A stretch of DNA of 64,000 bases from Rallus limicola (Eukaryota; Chordata; Aves; Gruiformes; Rallidae): positions 6,499,001-6,563,000 of the forward strand of contig JAKCOZ010000020.1 in NCBI GenBank assembly GCA_022605955.1. Direction: 5' to 3'. Positions 26,925 to 37,470 of the stretch are shown here, in pieces. How positions within the stretch are numbered: position 1 is the stretch's first letter; each line of letters opens with the position of its first letter. A model generated the notes under the pieces. That model had not been told where the DNA came from and did no database searches. It saw only the letters and a list, made by a program, of their open reading frames with translations. The position numbers were made by a program, and so were the translations under genes.

Positions 26925-27035
26925 AAGGAGCTTAATTCTGTTGCTTCGGCACTGGCAGCGCAGCGGGGGGAAAGCGCACAGTCTCATAAACATTTAATTG
27001 AACTCAGCCGGGAATTTAAGAGAAATGTACCTGAG
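26925..27035 (+). CDS. CUX2: CUX2 exon 2: start of the coiled-coil region
   Basis: This exon has 111 bases (37 codons, phase 0 to 0). It begins KELNSVAS and ends FKRNVPE, and contains [12 protein letters not shown]. The acceptor is a long T-rich tract followed by ccag, and the donor is gtacag. The match to human CUX2 [20 protein letters not shown] is close, with bird-specific changes (ALAAQRGES). In CUX proteins this segment follows the first-exon peptide and starts the amphipathic N-terminal region that precedes the autoinhibitory and coiled-coil part. Translation past the donor meets a stop within a few codons, which supports the exon end. Confidence 0.93.
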
Positions 27036-28009
27036 GTACAGGAGATTTGCTGTTAGAGAATTAACTCGGCAGGACAGCGGATTTCCCTCCCCGACGACGA
27101 GGTTTTTGAGACCTGTAGGTGTAAGTGACGAACAAGAAGGGGAGCTAATTAACCACAAAGACAAATTATAGCCCCTAGCCTTGGGGTACGGGGATTTTTT
27201 GTGCTCTCTTTGCCTCCAGTAGCTCCTTTGGATGGGCAGAGCTGGGTCTGGGGAGGGGGTTGTGGGCTTTGCCCAGGAGGGGATGCAGCATCTGCCTGGA
27301 TGCAGTACCTGCCTGGATGCATCCCGCCAGCGCAGGAGGAAACTCTGGGGTTTGAGGCGTTTATAAAAAGCAAGCGTTGAGTATTCGGTGCCGAGATGCT
27401 GGCACCCAGCTCGCAGCCCAGATGGGGGGAGATGTGTTGTGGGTTTTGGTTGGTTTGTTTTTTTTTTAAAAGGGAAAAAAAAAAGATGAGAAGGGTATAA
27501 AAAAAAAAAGAGCAACTCTAAAATAGCTTTTCTCTGAGGCTGTGCAGGGAGGGGTGTCTTCTGCCTGCCTGAGTGGGTCGTTGGGAGGAAAAACTGGCAG
27601 TGTTAGAGGGAGATGCTGAAGGTTGGACGGGTGGGCAGGGGAGCAGGCAGGACCGGCTCTCACCCCCCATGGTCCTAGGCATGATCCCTGTCAGCTTTGG
27701 GGGAGGAGGGGTGAAATGGGGATGGAAGAGTCATCGGAGGGACAGACCGGACCTGACTTGGTGTGGCTAGGGCAGGAGATCACCATCCCTGACCCCAGGG
27801 GGATTCTGCAGCTGATATTAGTCTTCTGCTTTGCTTCCCCTTCTGGTGCTGGGTGGTTCTTGTGCTATGTACTGGCAGAGGTACAGGGCTCTGCTGCTGG
27901 CAAGCTCCTGGTATGCCCTGCAGGGATGGTGACCCTGTCCCAGAGAGCTTCCAGGCTGGGGAAGAAGCCCTCACTGCTGTTGCACAGCAGGGAGATGCCG
28001 TGATGTCAC

Positions 28010-28250
28010 AGGAGATGTCACAGCATGTCTGGGAAATGCCGTGGTCTGGCCAGGAGATGCTGTGGTATTGTCTGGAGATGCCAGGTATGGCCAAGAGATG
28101 CTGTGGTATGGCCAGGAGATGCCAGGTATGGCCAGAGATGCCATAAAATGGCCAGGAAATTCCATGACATGGCCAGGAGGTGTTGTGACGGTGCCACAAG
28201 GTGCAGTGCCATGGCCAGGAGGTGCCATGACATGGCTGGGATGCACCAGA
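28010..28250. repeat. Minisatellite, about 21-22-base unit
   Basis: Imperfect tandem copies built on TGGCCAGGAGATGC and variants (aagagatgc, aggaggtgc). About 11 copies. All six frames stay largely open across it, which explains the overlapping open frames on both strands; none is a gene. Confidence 0.85.
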
Positions 28251-28589
28251 TGAGGTTACAATGGGTGATCTGAGGAGGAACCAATTGCTGGGGTGGGACG
28301 ATTCAGTCCCAGCCCACTATGTTGCTGCAGAAGGCATCTCGCTTCATCCCCCAGCCTGCCCCAGGTGCTCCCCAACCCCATGCCCCTGCCACATCTACTG
28401 AGGCTCCGTGAACGCCTTGGCATTGGTCCCCAATGCTGGTGAGAGATGCATTGCACTTCAGGATACCTCTTCTTCTCCCCGTGTTTTTAATGCTCTCTCT
28501 TCGGGGGCTGCTTTCTCTGCTCCTCTAATGTGCTTCGATGGAAACCCCTGGAGAGCTGCCGGTACTCTGAGCTTGCCAGCAGCGACACA

Positions 28590-28910
28590 TTAGGATCTGT
28601 CATCTGCTGAGCGTTACCTGATTTTAAATCTGTCTCTTTGGAGCTACGGAACTGCATAAGAAAATATTAAAGTAAACAATAAGTGGATTTACACAAATGC
28701 GACTGATTTCCATATTTTTCATCACTTCATTTTATTACCAGGTTTACTGATATGCTCATTTATTTATAGGGCAATCCAGTATTGATTCATTCCGATGCAC
28801 TATGCATAAACACATAAAAGAGAGTGATAACAATAGGAATACATTTTCAGTCTTTTAAATACTGCATTTTTTCCAATAGTCTTCATTAGATCCGCTACGA
28901 GAATATGAGC
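28590..28910. promoter_or_regulatory. AT-rich island, candidate conserved enhancer downstream of exon 2
   Basis: It reads as slow-evolving non-coding DNA: GTAAACAATAAG (forkhead-like), TATGCTCATTTATTTATAGG, ATTGATTCATTCCG and TATGCATAAAC (octamer-like). It lies between a minisatellite and a CT tract that show no such constraint. Confidence 0.4.
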
Positions 28911-29204
28911 TATGTCCTTCGGGGAGCCCCAGCCGGTCCCTCCACCCAAGTGGCTCAGGATTTATGGGGGAGCAGGATGCGATTCCCGGATCGGCGGCAG
29001 CTGCTTCCCCAGCTCTGCCACTTTCCTTCCCCCCAAGGGTATTTTTTCCACAGGAGGTTTTAGGGAAATTTATCCCAAGAGGGGCGGATTCAGCTCCCTT
29101 GAGGTCGGGTTTCTTGGCTGCGTCTGTGCCAGGCGGCGCAGGATGGATACAGGGTGCTGCTGCTGCTGTCCCTGGGGTGCGGCTCTTGGGACCCTGGGCA
29201 CTCT

Positions 29205-29480
29205 TCCCCTTCTTTTTTTCTCACTTTCTCCCCCTCTTTTCCCCCCCCCCACCTCTTTTTTCTCCTCTTTTTCCCCTTCTTTTCCCCCTTCTTTTTCCTG
29301 TTTTTAAGTCTTACCCCCCCCTTTTTTCCTCTTTTCATCTTGTATCTTTTTTAAAATTATTTTTCCCTCTTTCCCCCCATTCCCTCTTCCTTTCCTCCCT
29401 TCTTCTCTCCCACTTCTCCCTCTCTTCCCCCCCTCTTCCTCCCCTTCCTTCTTATTTCCTTTCCTTTTCCTTTTTTAAAA
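29205..29480. repeat. Polypyrimidine (CT-rich) tract
   Basis: About 275 bases that are nearly all C or T on the plus strand, made of irregular TTTTCCCC/CTTCC blocks. Mirror-like homopyrimidine tracts can form triplex DNA. Not coding. Confidence 0.85.
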
Positions 29481-29989
29481 ATCCTTAAAATACTTCTTTA
29501 ATATCTTCTTTCCCCCCGCAAAGCACACTTTTCAGCCCATTCCCCATGAATATTAACCAGGGCAAGCAGAGCACTACATCATCTGCGTCACGGGAAGGAG
29601 CCCATAAAAGCCCGGTGATGAATGGCGAGCCTTCCCCCTTCGCTCCTTCTTGTATATGGGAAGGAAGGGGGGGAAAGAAAAGAAAATAAAAATATTTTTT
29701 GAAATATTAACCCGGGTGGGGGCGGATGGGCTTCTGGGGCTGTTTCTCTCTGCCATTCCTAAATACTTTTCTTATACATTTTAGCTCCTATATCCTTCCT
29801 ACATCAATTTTTCCTCGAGGAAGGAGGAGCGTGGCTGAGAATAAATCATACCCGTGCAGAATAAACCCAGCTTTTATTTTTTCTCCCTGATTAGCTAAAG
29901 GGCAGTTCCTTTCTCTCACCAAAAGCTGCCCGCGACGGCAGTTTAATGGCAACAGCTTGAGACGGACAAAGTTTGAATATCCTTGCGAC

Positions 29990-30330
29990 GGAGAAAAGAG
30001 CAAAGCGAAAGCCCTGCTAATTACAAAAGTTGCTTTATGAAAGATAATTCAAAGCAATAATTTAGCAAACATAATCAAGTAGCGCAGATGGGGATTTTGA
30101 TGAATAGTTTGCAACATGCAATTAGCAGCTCTTGCAGTTACATATCATTAACCCTCAGAGCACAAAAATTATTTTCTCATTATTAGATGAAAAGGTAAAA
30201 TTAAGCTGACTAGACAGTAAAGGAACAAACTACAATTAATTACCTTCATTTATTACAGTCATTATTTTAAACTTATTTTTTTTTACTCTGATAGATAGAT
30301 GAAAACATCTAAATTAAAAGTTTTGTTCTG
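29990..30330. promoter_or_regulatory. AT-rich island, candidate CUX2 enhancer
   Basis: It contains GCTAATTACAAAAGTTGC, AACATAATCAAGTAGCG, TGCAATTAGCAGCTC and CATATCATTAACC. Strong clustering of TAATTA-type cores. Confidence 0.35.
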
Positions 30331-31479
30331 CTAAATGGGAGGTGAAACTTTGCGATGCTCAGGGCGCGCCCGCGTGCCGGGGCCATCCCGGCTCCTTCCC
30401 AAACCTGGGATCCAGCGGGAACCTCCTCATCACCCCACTTTATCCATGCCAGGGATGCAGAGCCCATCTACTCCACCAACTTTGACCGCCTGCCATCTGC
30501 CCCTGAGGAATTTTCCATGTTTTTGTAGAGAAATAATATTTTGTGGGGGGAAGAATAAGAATATTTACATGGAAAAACATGCTGTGGGTTCCCAAGAAAT
30601 TTGGCTCTGCTGGGAATTAACACGGCTGGGTGGCACATCCCCATGCTGATGGTCGGGAATCAGCCCCGCTCCTTTGAGGGAGGTTTGATGCCGAAGCCAT
30701 GCGTTTCGGTGTGTGCGTGGGTAGCAGATGGTTTGGAGTTGCCAACTGTCAGCAAATGCACTAAAAAAATAAATTAAGAAGACAAAAAAAAAAAAGGAAA
30801 GGGGGGGAATTAAGGGAAAAATACTCAACTGAAGCAGCCAGCGATGGGAAAGTGCTTTAAATTGTATTGGTGAGGACGGTAAAATAAGCTTGAAATATTT
30901 TCCCTGCTTGCTGCTGGGGGCTTGAGCTGAGAAATCCTGCAGTGCTGAGACAGGGAAGAGCTCAGGCAACTTCTCCTGGAGCTGGGGTGGGATGCAGGAA
31001 AAGAGGGGTGTAATAACCTAAAGAGCTCAACGTCCCTGCCTCTGCTCTCAGGAGCTTGGCCAAAGCATCGTTGAACTTGTCAGGAACTATTACAACAAAA
31101 TTAAGAACCAGCAGCATTTTTCTCGCGGTCGGGATCCTATGCTTTATAAAGTAAATTATTAATGCGGGGGGGGGTGGTGTCTGTTTCCCTCCGTTAAGCA
31201 GTTATTTGCAGCAGGCTCAGTATATTGCTCATTAGAAATAACATCATCTGAAGAACTTCTATTGATCCTTTTTTTTTTTTTCCTTTTTTTTTTTAATCTC
31301 CAAATCATGAACGTGAACAACATATTTCTGGGACGTTCCCTTTAACTAGAATTCTCAGGCTTTATTTTTATATTATTGATCTTCTTGCTGTGAATTGCTT
31401 TTTGGCCTTGTGAAAATGTTGGGAGCCGCTCCTGCCTTTGGAGGAACGGGCTGGGGGGTTGCGGCAGTGGAAGGAGTGT

Positions 31480-32090
31480 GTGATGGGGGGTGTGTGCAAT
31501 GGGTCTGGGGGTGAATGACAGTCTGGGGTATCTGCGATGGGTCTGGGGATGTCTGCGATGGGTCTGGGGGTGCCTGCGATGGGTCGGGGGGTGCCTGCAA
31601 TGAGTTTGGAGGTGATTGTGATGGGTCTGGGGGTGTCTCTGTTGGGTTTGGGGTGTATGCAGTGGGCCTGGGTGTGTGCAGCAGGCTTGTGTGGATGTGC
31701 AATGGGTCTGGGGGTGAATGACATGTTTCTGGGGGTGTAAGCAATTAGTTTGGAGGGGTTTGTGATGGGCCTGGGGGTGTCTCTGTTGGGTTTGGGGTGT
31801 GTGCAATGGGCCTGGGGGTGTGTGGATTACATAGGTCTGGAGTGTCTGTGATGTGCCTGGGGGTGTCTGCAATGAGTTTGGGGGTGTCTGTGATGGGTCT
31901 GAGGGGTGTGCAATGGGTCTGGGTGTGTGTGGCAGGTTTGTGTGGGTGTGCAATGGGGTTGGGAATGCAGTGGGTCTGGGGGGATCTGATGGGTTTGGAG
32001 GATGTGCAGTAGTAGGGTTTTGTGGGTGTGCAGTGGGTGTGGAGTGTCTGTGATGAGTGTGTATGTACTGATGGCCTTGCCCACATGCAA
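31480..32090. repeat. Minisatellite, about 21-base unit
   Basis: Imperfect tandem copies based on GATGGGTCTGGGGGTGTCTGC, about 27 copies, with G-rich strand on plus. The minus strand reads as a Thr/His/Pro-rich open frame of over 300 codons only because the unit length is a multiple of three. Confidence 0.88.
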
Positions 32091-32439
32091 CGGGTCTGTG
32101 TGTGGACACAGTGGGTTTGTGCCCAGGTGGGATGGGTTTTCGGAAACAGTTGGATGGGTGGCACTGGGAAGGCAGTGAAGGACCCCAGCATGAAGCAGGG
32201 GCTCTCTGGCACATGTCTGGTCCCACATGGAGGGGCGATCCAACCCCACCACACAGAGCTCTCCCCTGAGACAACAGCTCCTCCTGGGCTCTCCCCCCTC
32301 GCCCCTCCGCAGCCCTCCCGCTCTCCCCAACTTCTTTACACATCAGCAAAAAACCCGAGGAAAATAGCGAAGGCTTGAATGAATTTTTTCATCAGTTTTC
32401 TTCAACATTTGGGGTCTCTGCTGCCGCTTTCTCCCCTGA

Positions 32440-32830
32440 CAGCTGTTCTTCTCCGCTGAAAAAGAGCTCATTTGTGGTTTACTGCCACCAGTATTTAGAT
32501 GGAAATAACCCACTACTTATCCTGCACTTGATCTCATGGATATAAGAATAAACTCACCGCCGGTGCGATGCAAATCCCGCGCCTTTGGAGAGGAGATGCT
32601 CAGACAGTCGGTCCTTTGCCGCCATGCCGGGGAGGAGGGCCGGCTGCGCCGGGGGAGTTTTACCATTTTGTCAGTCAATTATAATAATATTTCTGCTTCC
32701 AAATGTTTAAAAAGTTGGCTTCGGAAGGTATAATCATGGCACAGAGGCCAGCCTGACAATAGTAATTAATTAGGCTATTACGCATTCTACAGTGATAATT
32801 GCTTTGCTGGAAAGTCACCAGCCATGAAAA
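32440..32830. promoter_or_regulatory. AT-rich island, candidate CUX2 enhancer
   Basis: It includes TTTGTGGTTTACTGCCACC (runt-like TGTGGTTT), CAGTCAATTATAATAAT and AGTAATTAATTAGGC. Confidence 0.3.
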
Positions 32831-35596
32831 GGACCCGGCGCGTAAATGTAATTCATCACGCGGCGGCGATCCCGCGCTGCTGCCGTGCCTCACCTTGAGC
32901 CCGCGGATGCTGCGGAGGGAGATGGGGAGACAGGGGGGGGGTTGGAAATAGAAATTAATAGTATGTCGATACGGAACGCGGAGGCAGAGCTCGCTGCCGG
33001 CTGCCAAGGGCTTTGAGGGTGGAGGGAGAGTGGTTGGCAGCAGGTTTTGCCATCGCCGGTGGGCAGTGCGGTGGGGAGGCGAGCAGGGATGGCACCATCC
33101 TGACGCCATCGAGCTGGGGTTGCTGGCAGGGGATGTTCAGTTCCCTCGTTTTTAGTGATTTTCTCCTCTCTGTGCAGGTGATGTCACCCTCACAGATGGG
33201 AACCTGGGGTTTGGTTCAGCTTCTGTCCCGTTTAGGGTGGGTTTTTTCTACAAAACATTGATTTTAGGATTATTTTCCAGGTGTTTATTCAGGTTTATGT
33301 GATGAATAGCAGCGGTTTCAGGGCTGGGGTGAGCTGTCCCCATACAGGACTCAGAGATGCTCCAGTAGGAATCTCCGCTGGCATTTTGGTGAATTATCCC
33401 TGGCTGGAAAAGGTCGCTGAAAATTTGAAATATCTCTTTTTTTTTTTTCCGACTGACATTTCCTTGAAGTTTAGTAGGACTCCAAAAGAGCAGAGCAGAC
33501 GCCCAGCTCGCTGTCCTGCCCTGACACCATGATGGGCTGAAGATGATGGGGCTTGTGAAGGGGGCCCCAAAAGCTCCATCAGCAAACCGCAGCTCCAGTT
33601 AAAGAGATGGTTATTACTGGGTGGGAAGGTGGAGGTGGGATTAGCAGCTGGTCGATACCTTGTGTGAGCCAGGAGGAAACCCAGCTCCATTCCTTAGGAG
33701 CCTGTGGCTGGGGAAGGTGAGGTCTGCAGGACCACAGCTTGCGGGTGGATGCTGTAGGGCCCTGTGCGCTATGGAGCCACGGCGTTCCTGGTGCTGGGAT
33801 CAGCAAGGAGAGGGAAAGGCACCCGACTTTCCCCTTGAAAAGTGTTTTTGTCTTGATGGTGTGACTTCAGGGATAAAATTCAGGAGAAACAGCCCAATTC
33901 ACGGTGCTGGGCCAGCTCCTTCCCATGAGGTTGGGGGTGTGCGGGGGGGGGCAGAGAGCATTTTTGGGCTGGCTCTTTGCTCTGCACCCTTTGGTCAACA
34001 CCATCTCAGGGGAGATGAAGCTTGAGTGGGTCCAGGCATCTCTGTGGCAGAACTGTGCCGATGGGCCGTGCCCACTCCAATCCTACACAAAATCCAAAGG
34101 ATGTGGGAAATGTGGGGCAGTGGGGGGGGTGTCACACAGAGCTGACACTACAGACCACTGCCGTGTCTCCACATCCTTACAGACCCCCAAACGCTGGGAA
34201 ATTCAGCAGGTACAACCACCATCCTGCTGCAATACACAGGCGATGCTGCTCGCTGCCGGCTTGCTGCCTCCCCCCGCCCCTCCTCTCCTCCCCACTTTAT
34301 TATTATTATTTTAAAGCACCCTGAAGCCAAGCATTTCTTTGCAGAATGCTGAAGAAAAGCCCCCAAATTCATCCTCTGCTGGAAATGCGGCGCCGAGAAA
34401 GTAGGTTTGTGTACGAGACGCTATAAAAAGCCCAGCTTATACAATTTTAACAATAGAAAAATGATCTTTGTGCTCCAGTGCCTGCAAGCTTGGAAGGAGA
34501 AGGCGGTTTGCTCGGGTAGCTGCTGGATTACAAATGAGCGGTTTGCTTTGGGTTTGAATGACAAGCAATCGCGATCCGGGCTGGTGGGGCGAGCTGGGAG
34601 CTCCACCGGCACGAAGGAGGTGGGTGGAGGGAAAAGATGCTCCGTCGCAATGCTGCCACTGGGATGAGGTGCAAAGTTCAGGCTTGGTTGGAGAAGTAGT
34701 TCGTTGGTGGCTTGGAAGTGGTTTAATTGACTAGTCTGCCATTGGTGATGGTGTTTCTGCCAGCACTGAGTGCTGGGTGGGTGGCTTGACCTCCATCAGT
34801 GGTTGGCATGGGCACTCAGTTTGGATTAAACTGGATCAAACTAGGTAGTTTCTGGCTGGGGAATGAGTCATCTCCATCCCTGGCTCCTACACCCAGGGTG
34901 GCAGGGACACGGAAGTCCATGTGTGCTGCTGGCACCCCCGTCTCATCTGCTGCAAGTGGGGCTGGGTGAGAAGGGGACTTTTGATGAACAAAGTGGGCAG
35001 AGCAGCCCCCACCCCAAGGTGTCGTCACACCTTGAAAAATTAAGGGGAGTAAATGATTCCTGTTCATAAATGTTGGATAGGAGATTAATATGTTGTTCGG
35101 TTATTAGCAATGCAGAGTGCCATCTCCACACTGCTTGGCCAGTGTGAACATCACGGCCACCCTGCCACCTGCAACCGAGGGGGACGAGGTGTGATGACAT
35201 CCTGGTCCTGGTGCAAGGGGCTGGCATAAGCATCGCTCCTGCCCATGGCATCGTCCCAGCCATGCTGTATTGGGGAGGGCCATGCGCCGGCTCCGTCCCA
35301 GCGAGCACAACAACAGGCTGGCTTCTTTATTTCTTATTTAAGCACTGACATTAAATTATAATTTTCATTTACTCAGAGTGCATCAATGATTTAGGGCGAT
35401 GTGACATGGCAGCGGCACGAGGAGTTTAGCCGAAGGCGGCGAGCGGCTGTGCGGGGCACAGAATGGGCATAGAGCTGTGCTGGGAAAGCAGGGGGGATGG
35501 ACATGAAGACAACCCGTGTGCTGGTCCTGGCACTGGTTTGACAGGTTCCCAACCCCCGGAGCCCATCTCTCACACCGATTTTCCATCTCCCTCCAG

Positions 35597-35675
35597 GTGA
35601 TTGCACTTAGTAAGAGAAGCAAGGAGGCTGAGACGGCTTTCCTCAGCGTTTACAAGCAATTAATTGAAGCTCCAG
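35597..35675 (+). CDS. CUX2: CUX2 exon 4: coiled-coil segment
   Basis: This exon has 79 bases and encodes [12 protein letters not shown] followed by [14 protein letters not shown], ending with the first base of an Asp codon (phase 0 to 1). It is flanked by ctccctccag and gtaagc. It is nearly identical to human CUX2 [20 protein letters not shown]. In human the preceding exon ends KSFQAE, and here no such exon was found between 27036 and this acceptor. Joining exon 2 directly to this exon keeps the frame, since both boundaries are phase 0. Confidence 0.95.
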
Positions 35676-37129
35676 GTAAGCAACACGGTGGCGACCTGGC
35701 TGCCTAACAAGTCGCGTGCCAGCACCGGTGCCGAGAGGAGCCAGCGAGGACCGCGGCAGCGCTGCCGGCCCCCCGGCACAGTTGGCATCGCCGACCTCCG
35801 CTCGCGCATGGTGCTCTGGAAATACCGGCCGAAGAGAAGAGTGGAAACAGCTTTTGCCATCGCTGTGTTTCAGCCCCTGAGCCAAATGCATCTTGACATT
35901 AGGAAAGGAATACATTTGCTCAGCCCTTGTAATAACACTGCGGCTATCCCCAGTTGTCTTTTTGATGGTAAGTTAACTGAAACGGCCGAGCACCGGCTCG
36001 CAGCACAGCTCCTGGCACCGGCCGCGGATCAGGGGTGGCTTTCCCTGGTCCACTGCCGGGATGGGATATCACTGCCTTGTCTACAGCACCGCTTGAAGTC
36101 TTGGGAGTGGGGGAAACTGAGGCACAGGGAACCCCCCTCTGAGGCTTGTGTTGGCGGAGTCAGTGCTAGGAAAGTGTGAGGGGCTGGGACTCCCCTCCCT
36201 CTGTTCCTCGCCATGGGCTCTGCTGTGCTCTGAGCTGGGGGTGTTGGCTGTGCTGGGCATGGTGCATGGAGCATCCCCCAGCATGGCGAGGACGGAGAGC
36301 TGCAAATGGCTGAAGATGCGCAGAAGGGCTCCTGCAGGGCCACTAATTCATTTTCCAGACGTTTAGGAATAACAAAATGTTTTAATGATTTCTTAGGGGA
36401 ATTAGGGAGACATATTTTTGTCCTCATTAAATTTCCTCCTGTGCTACAAGAACCAAATGTCAGCTCCGTTTCCAGAACCCAGTTATCTTCACTCCCCACG
36501 CTTACCCGCCGCTCTCCTCCTGCTTGCACACGCATGCACACAGATGCACAGGGATGCACGTGCACAAATCCATGAGTGCCCCAAACCTGCTCCCCTATGC
36601 TCTCTGCATCCCTCTTCCCACAGCAACCCCACAGCATCCGTCCATCTCTTGCTCCCCTCCTGCTCCCCAAATCCTCCCTCCTGTCATTGTGTCCCCGTCT
36701 GTTCCGTGTCCGTGTGTCTCTCGACAGGCGAACTCTTTGTGGAATACTTTACAAGCGCCACATAAGTCCTGATTCGACATTTTTTTGCTTTGAATGGCTG
36801 CTGTCAACACAAATCTCTGGCAGAGACTGTAACGGAGCCTGATTGCTCAGCAAGTATTTTGATAAGTGAGCTGGCTGTGTGTCTGTAATTACGGGAGAAA
36901 ACCGTAAATCTTTGGGATATTGTTCACACAGATGTGGCGTGAAGGGAAGGGGGGGAAGCAGTAAAATGTGTTAAAAGCATAATTAATGTCATTGTTGTTG
37001 GGGATGATTTGATTTAAGGCTGACTTTGACTCGTGGAGGGATTTGTAGGGTGCTGGCGGAGAACGTTTGGGCAGGTTGGGCTGGGGCCATGCAGGAGGCG
37101 CCACTCCGGTGGGAGAGGTGATGGCACTG

Positions 37130-37470
37130 CAGATGTGCTGTGGATGCACCATGGGTGTATGTGGATGCACTGTGGGTGTACCATGGGTATACCATGGGTG
37201 CTCTGTGGGTGTACCATGGATATATGATTGGTATACTGTGGGTGTACCATGGATGCTCTGTAGGTAACTGTGGGTATACCATGGGTGTACCATGGGTGCC
37301 CTGTGGATGTACCATGAATATACCATGGGTGTACCATGCATGTACCGTGGGTGGCCTGTGGGTGTACCATGGGTATACCACAGGTATATCGTGGGTGCAC
37401 CATGCATGTACCATGGATGTACGGTAGGTGTACAGTGGGTACCTTGTGGGTATACTGTGGATGCCCTGTG
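37130..37470. repeat. Minisatellite, 12-base unit
   Basis: Tandem copies of GTGTACCATGGG and variants (tatacc, ctctgt), about 27 copies. Open in several frames on both strands because 12 is divisible by three. Confidence 0.9.

Larger units (their letters stand above)
27036..35596 (+). other. CUX2: CUX2 intron between exons 2 and 4 (exon 3 not found)
   Basis: This 8.5 kb stretch should contain a 48-base exon matching human EIREMVAPVLKSFQAE. I searched for its codon pattern by eye and found no intact copy with splice sites. The stretch holds a 21-22-base minisatellite (about 28010-28250), a CT-rich tract (29205-29480), a 21-base-type minisatellite (about 31480-32090), and AT-rich islands listed separately. 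The remainder is unremarkable intron. Confidence 0.75.

Noticed and set aside
27780..28284. Several overlapping frames on both strands with repeated Met/Ala/Arg or His/Ser/Trp patterns
   Set aside because: They come from the 21-22-base minisatellite.
31342..32349. 335-codon minus-strand Thr/His/Pro-rich open frame
   Set aside because: It is the 21-base minisatellite read in a frame kept open by its period.
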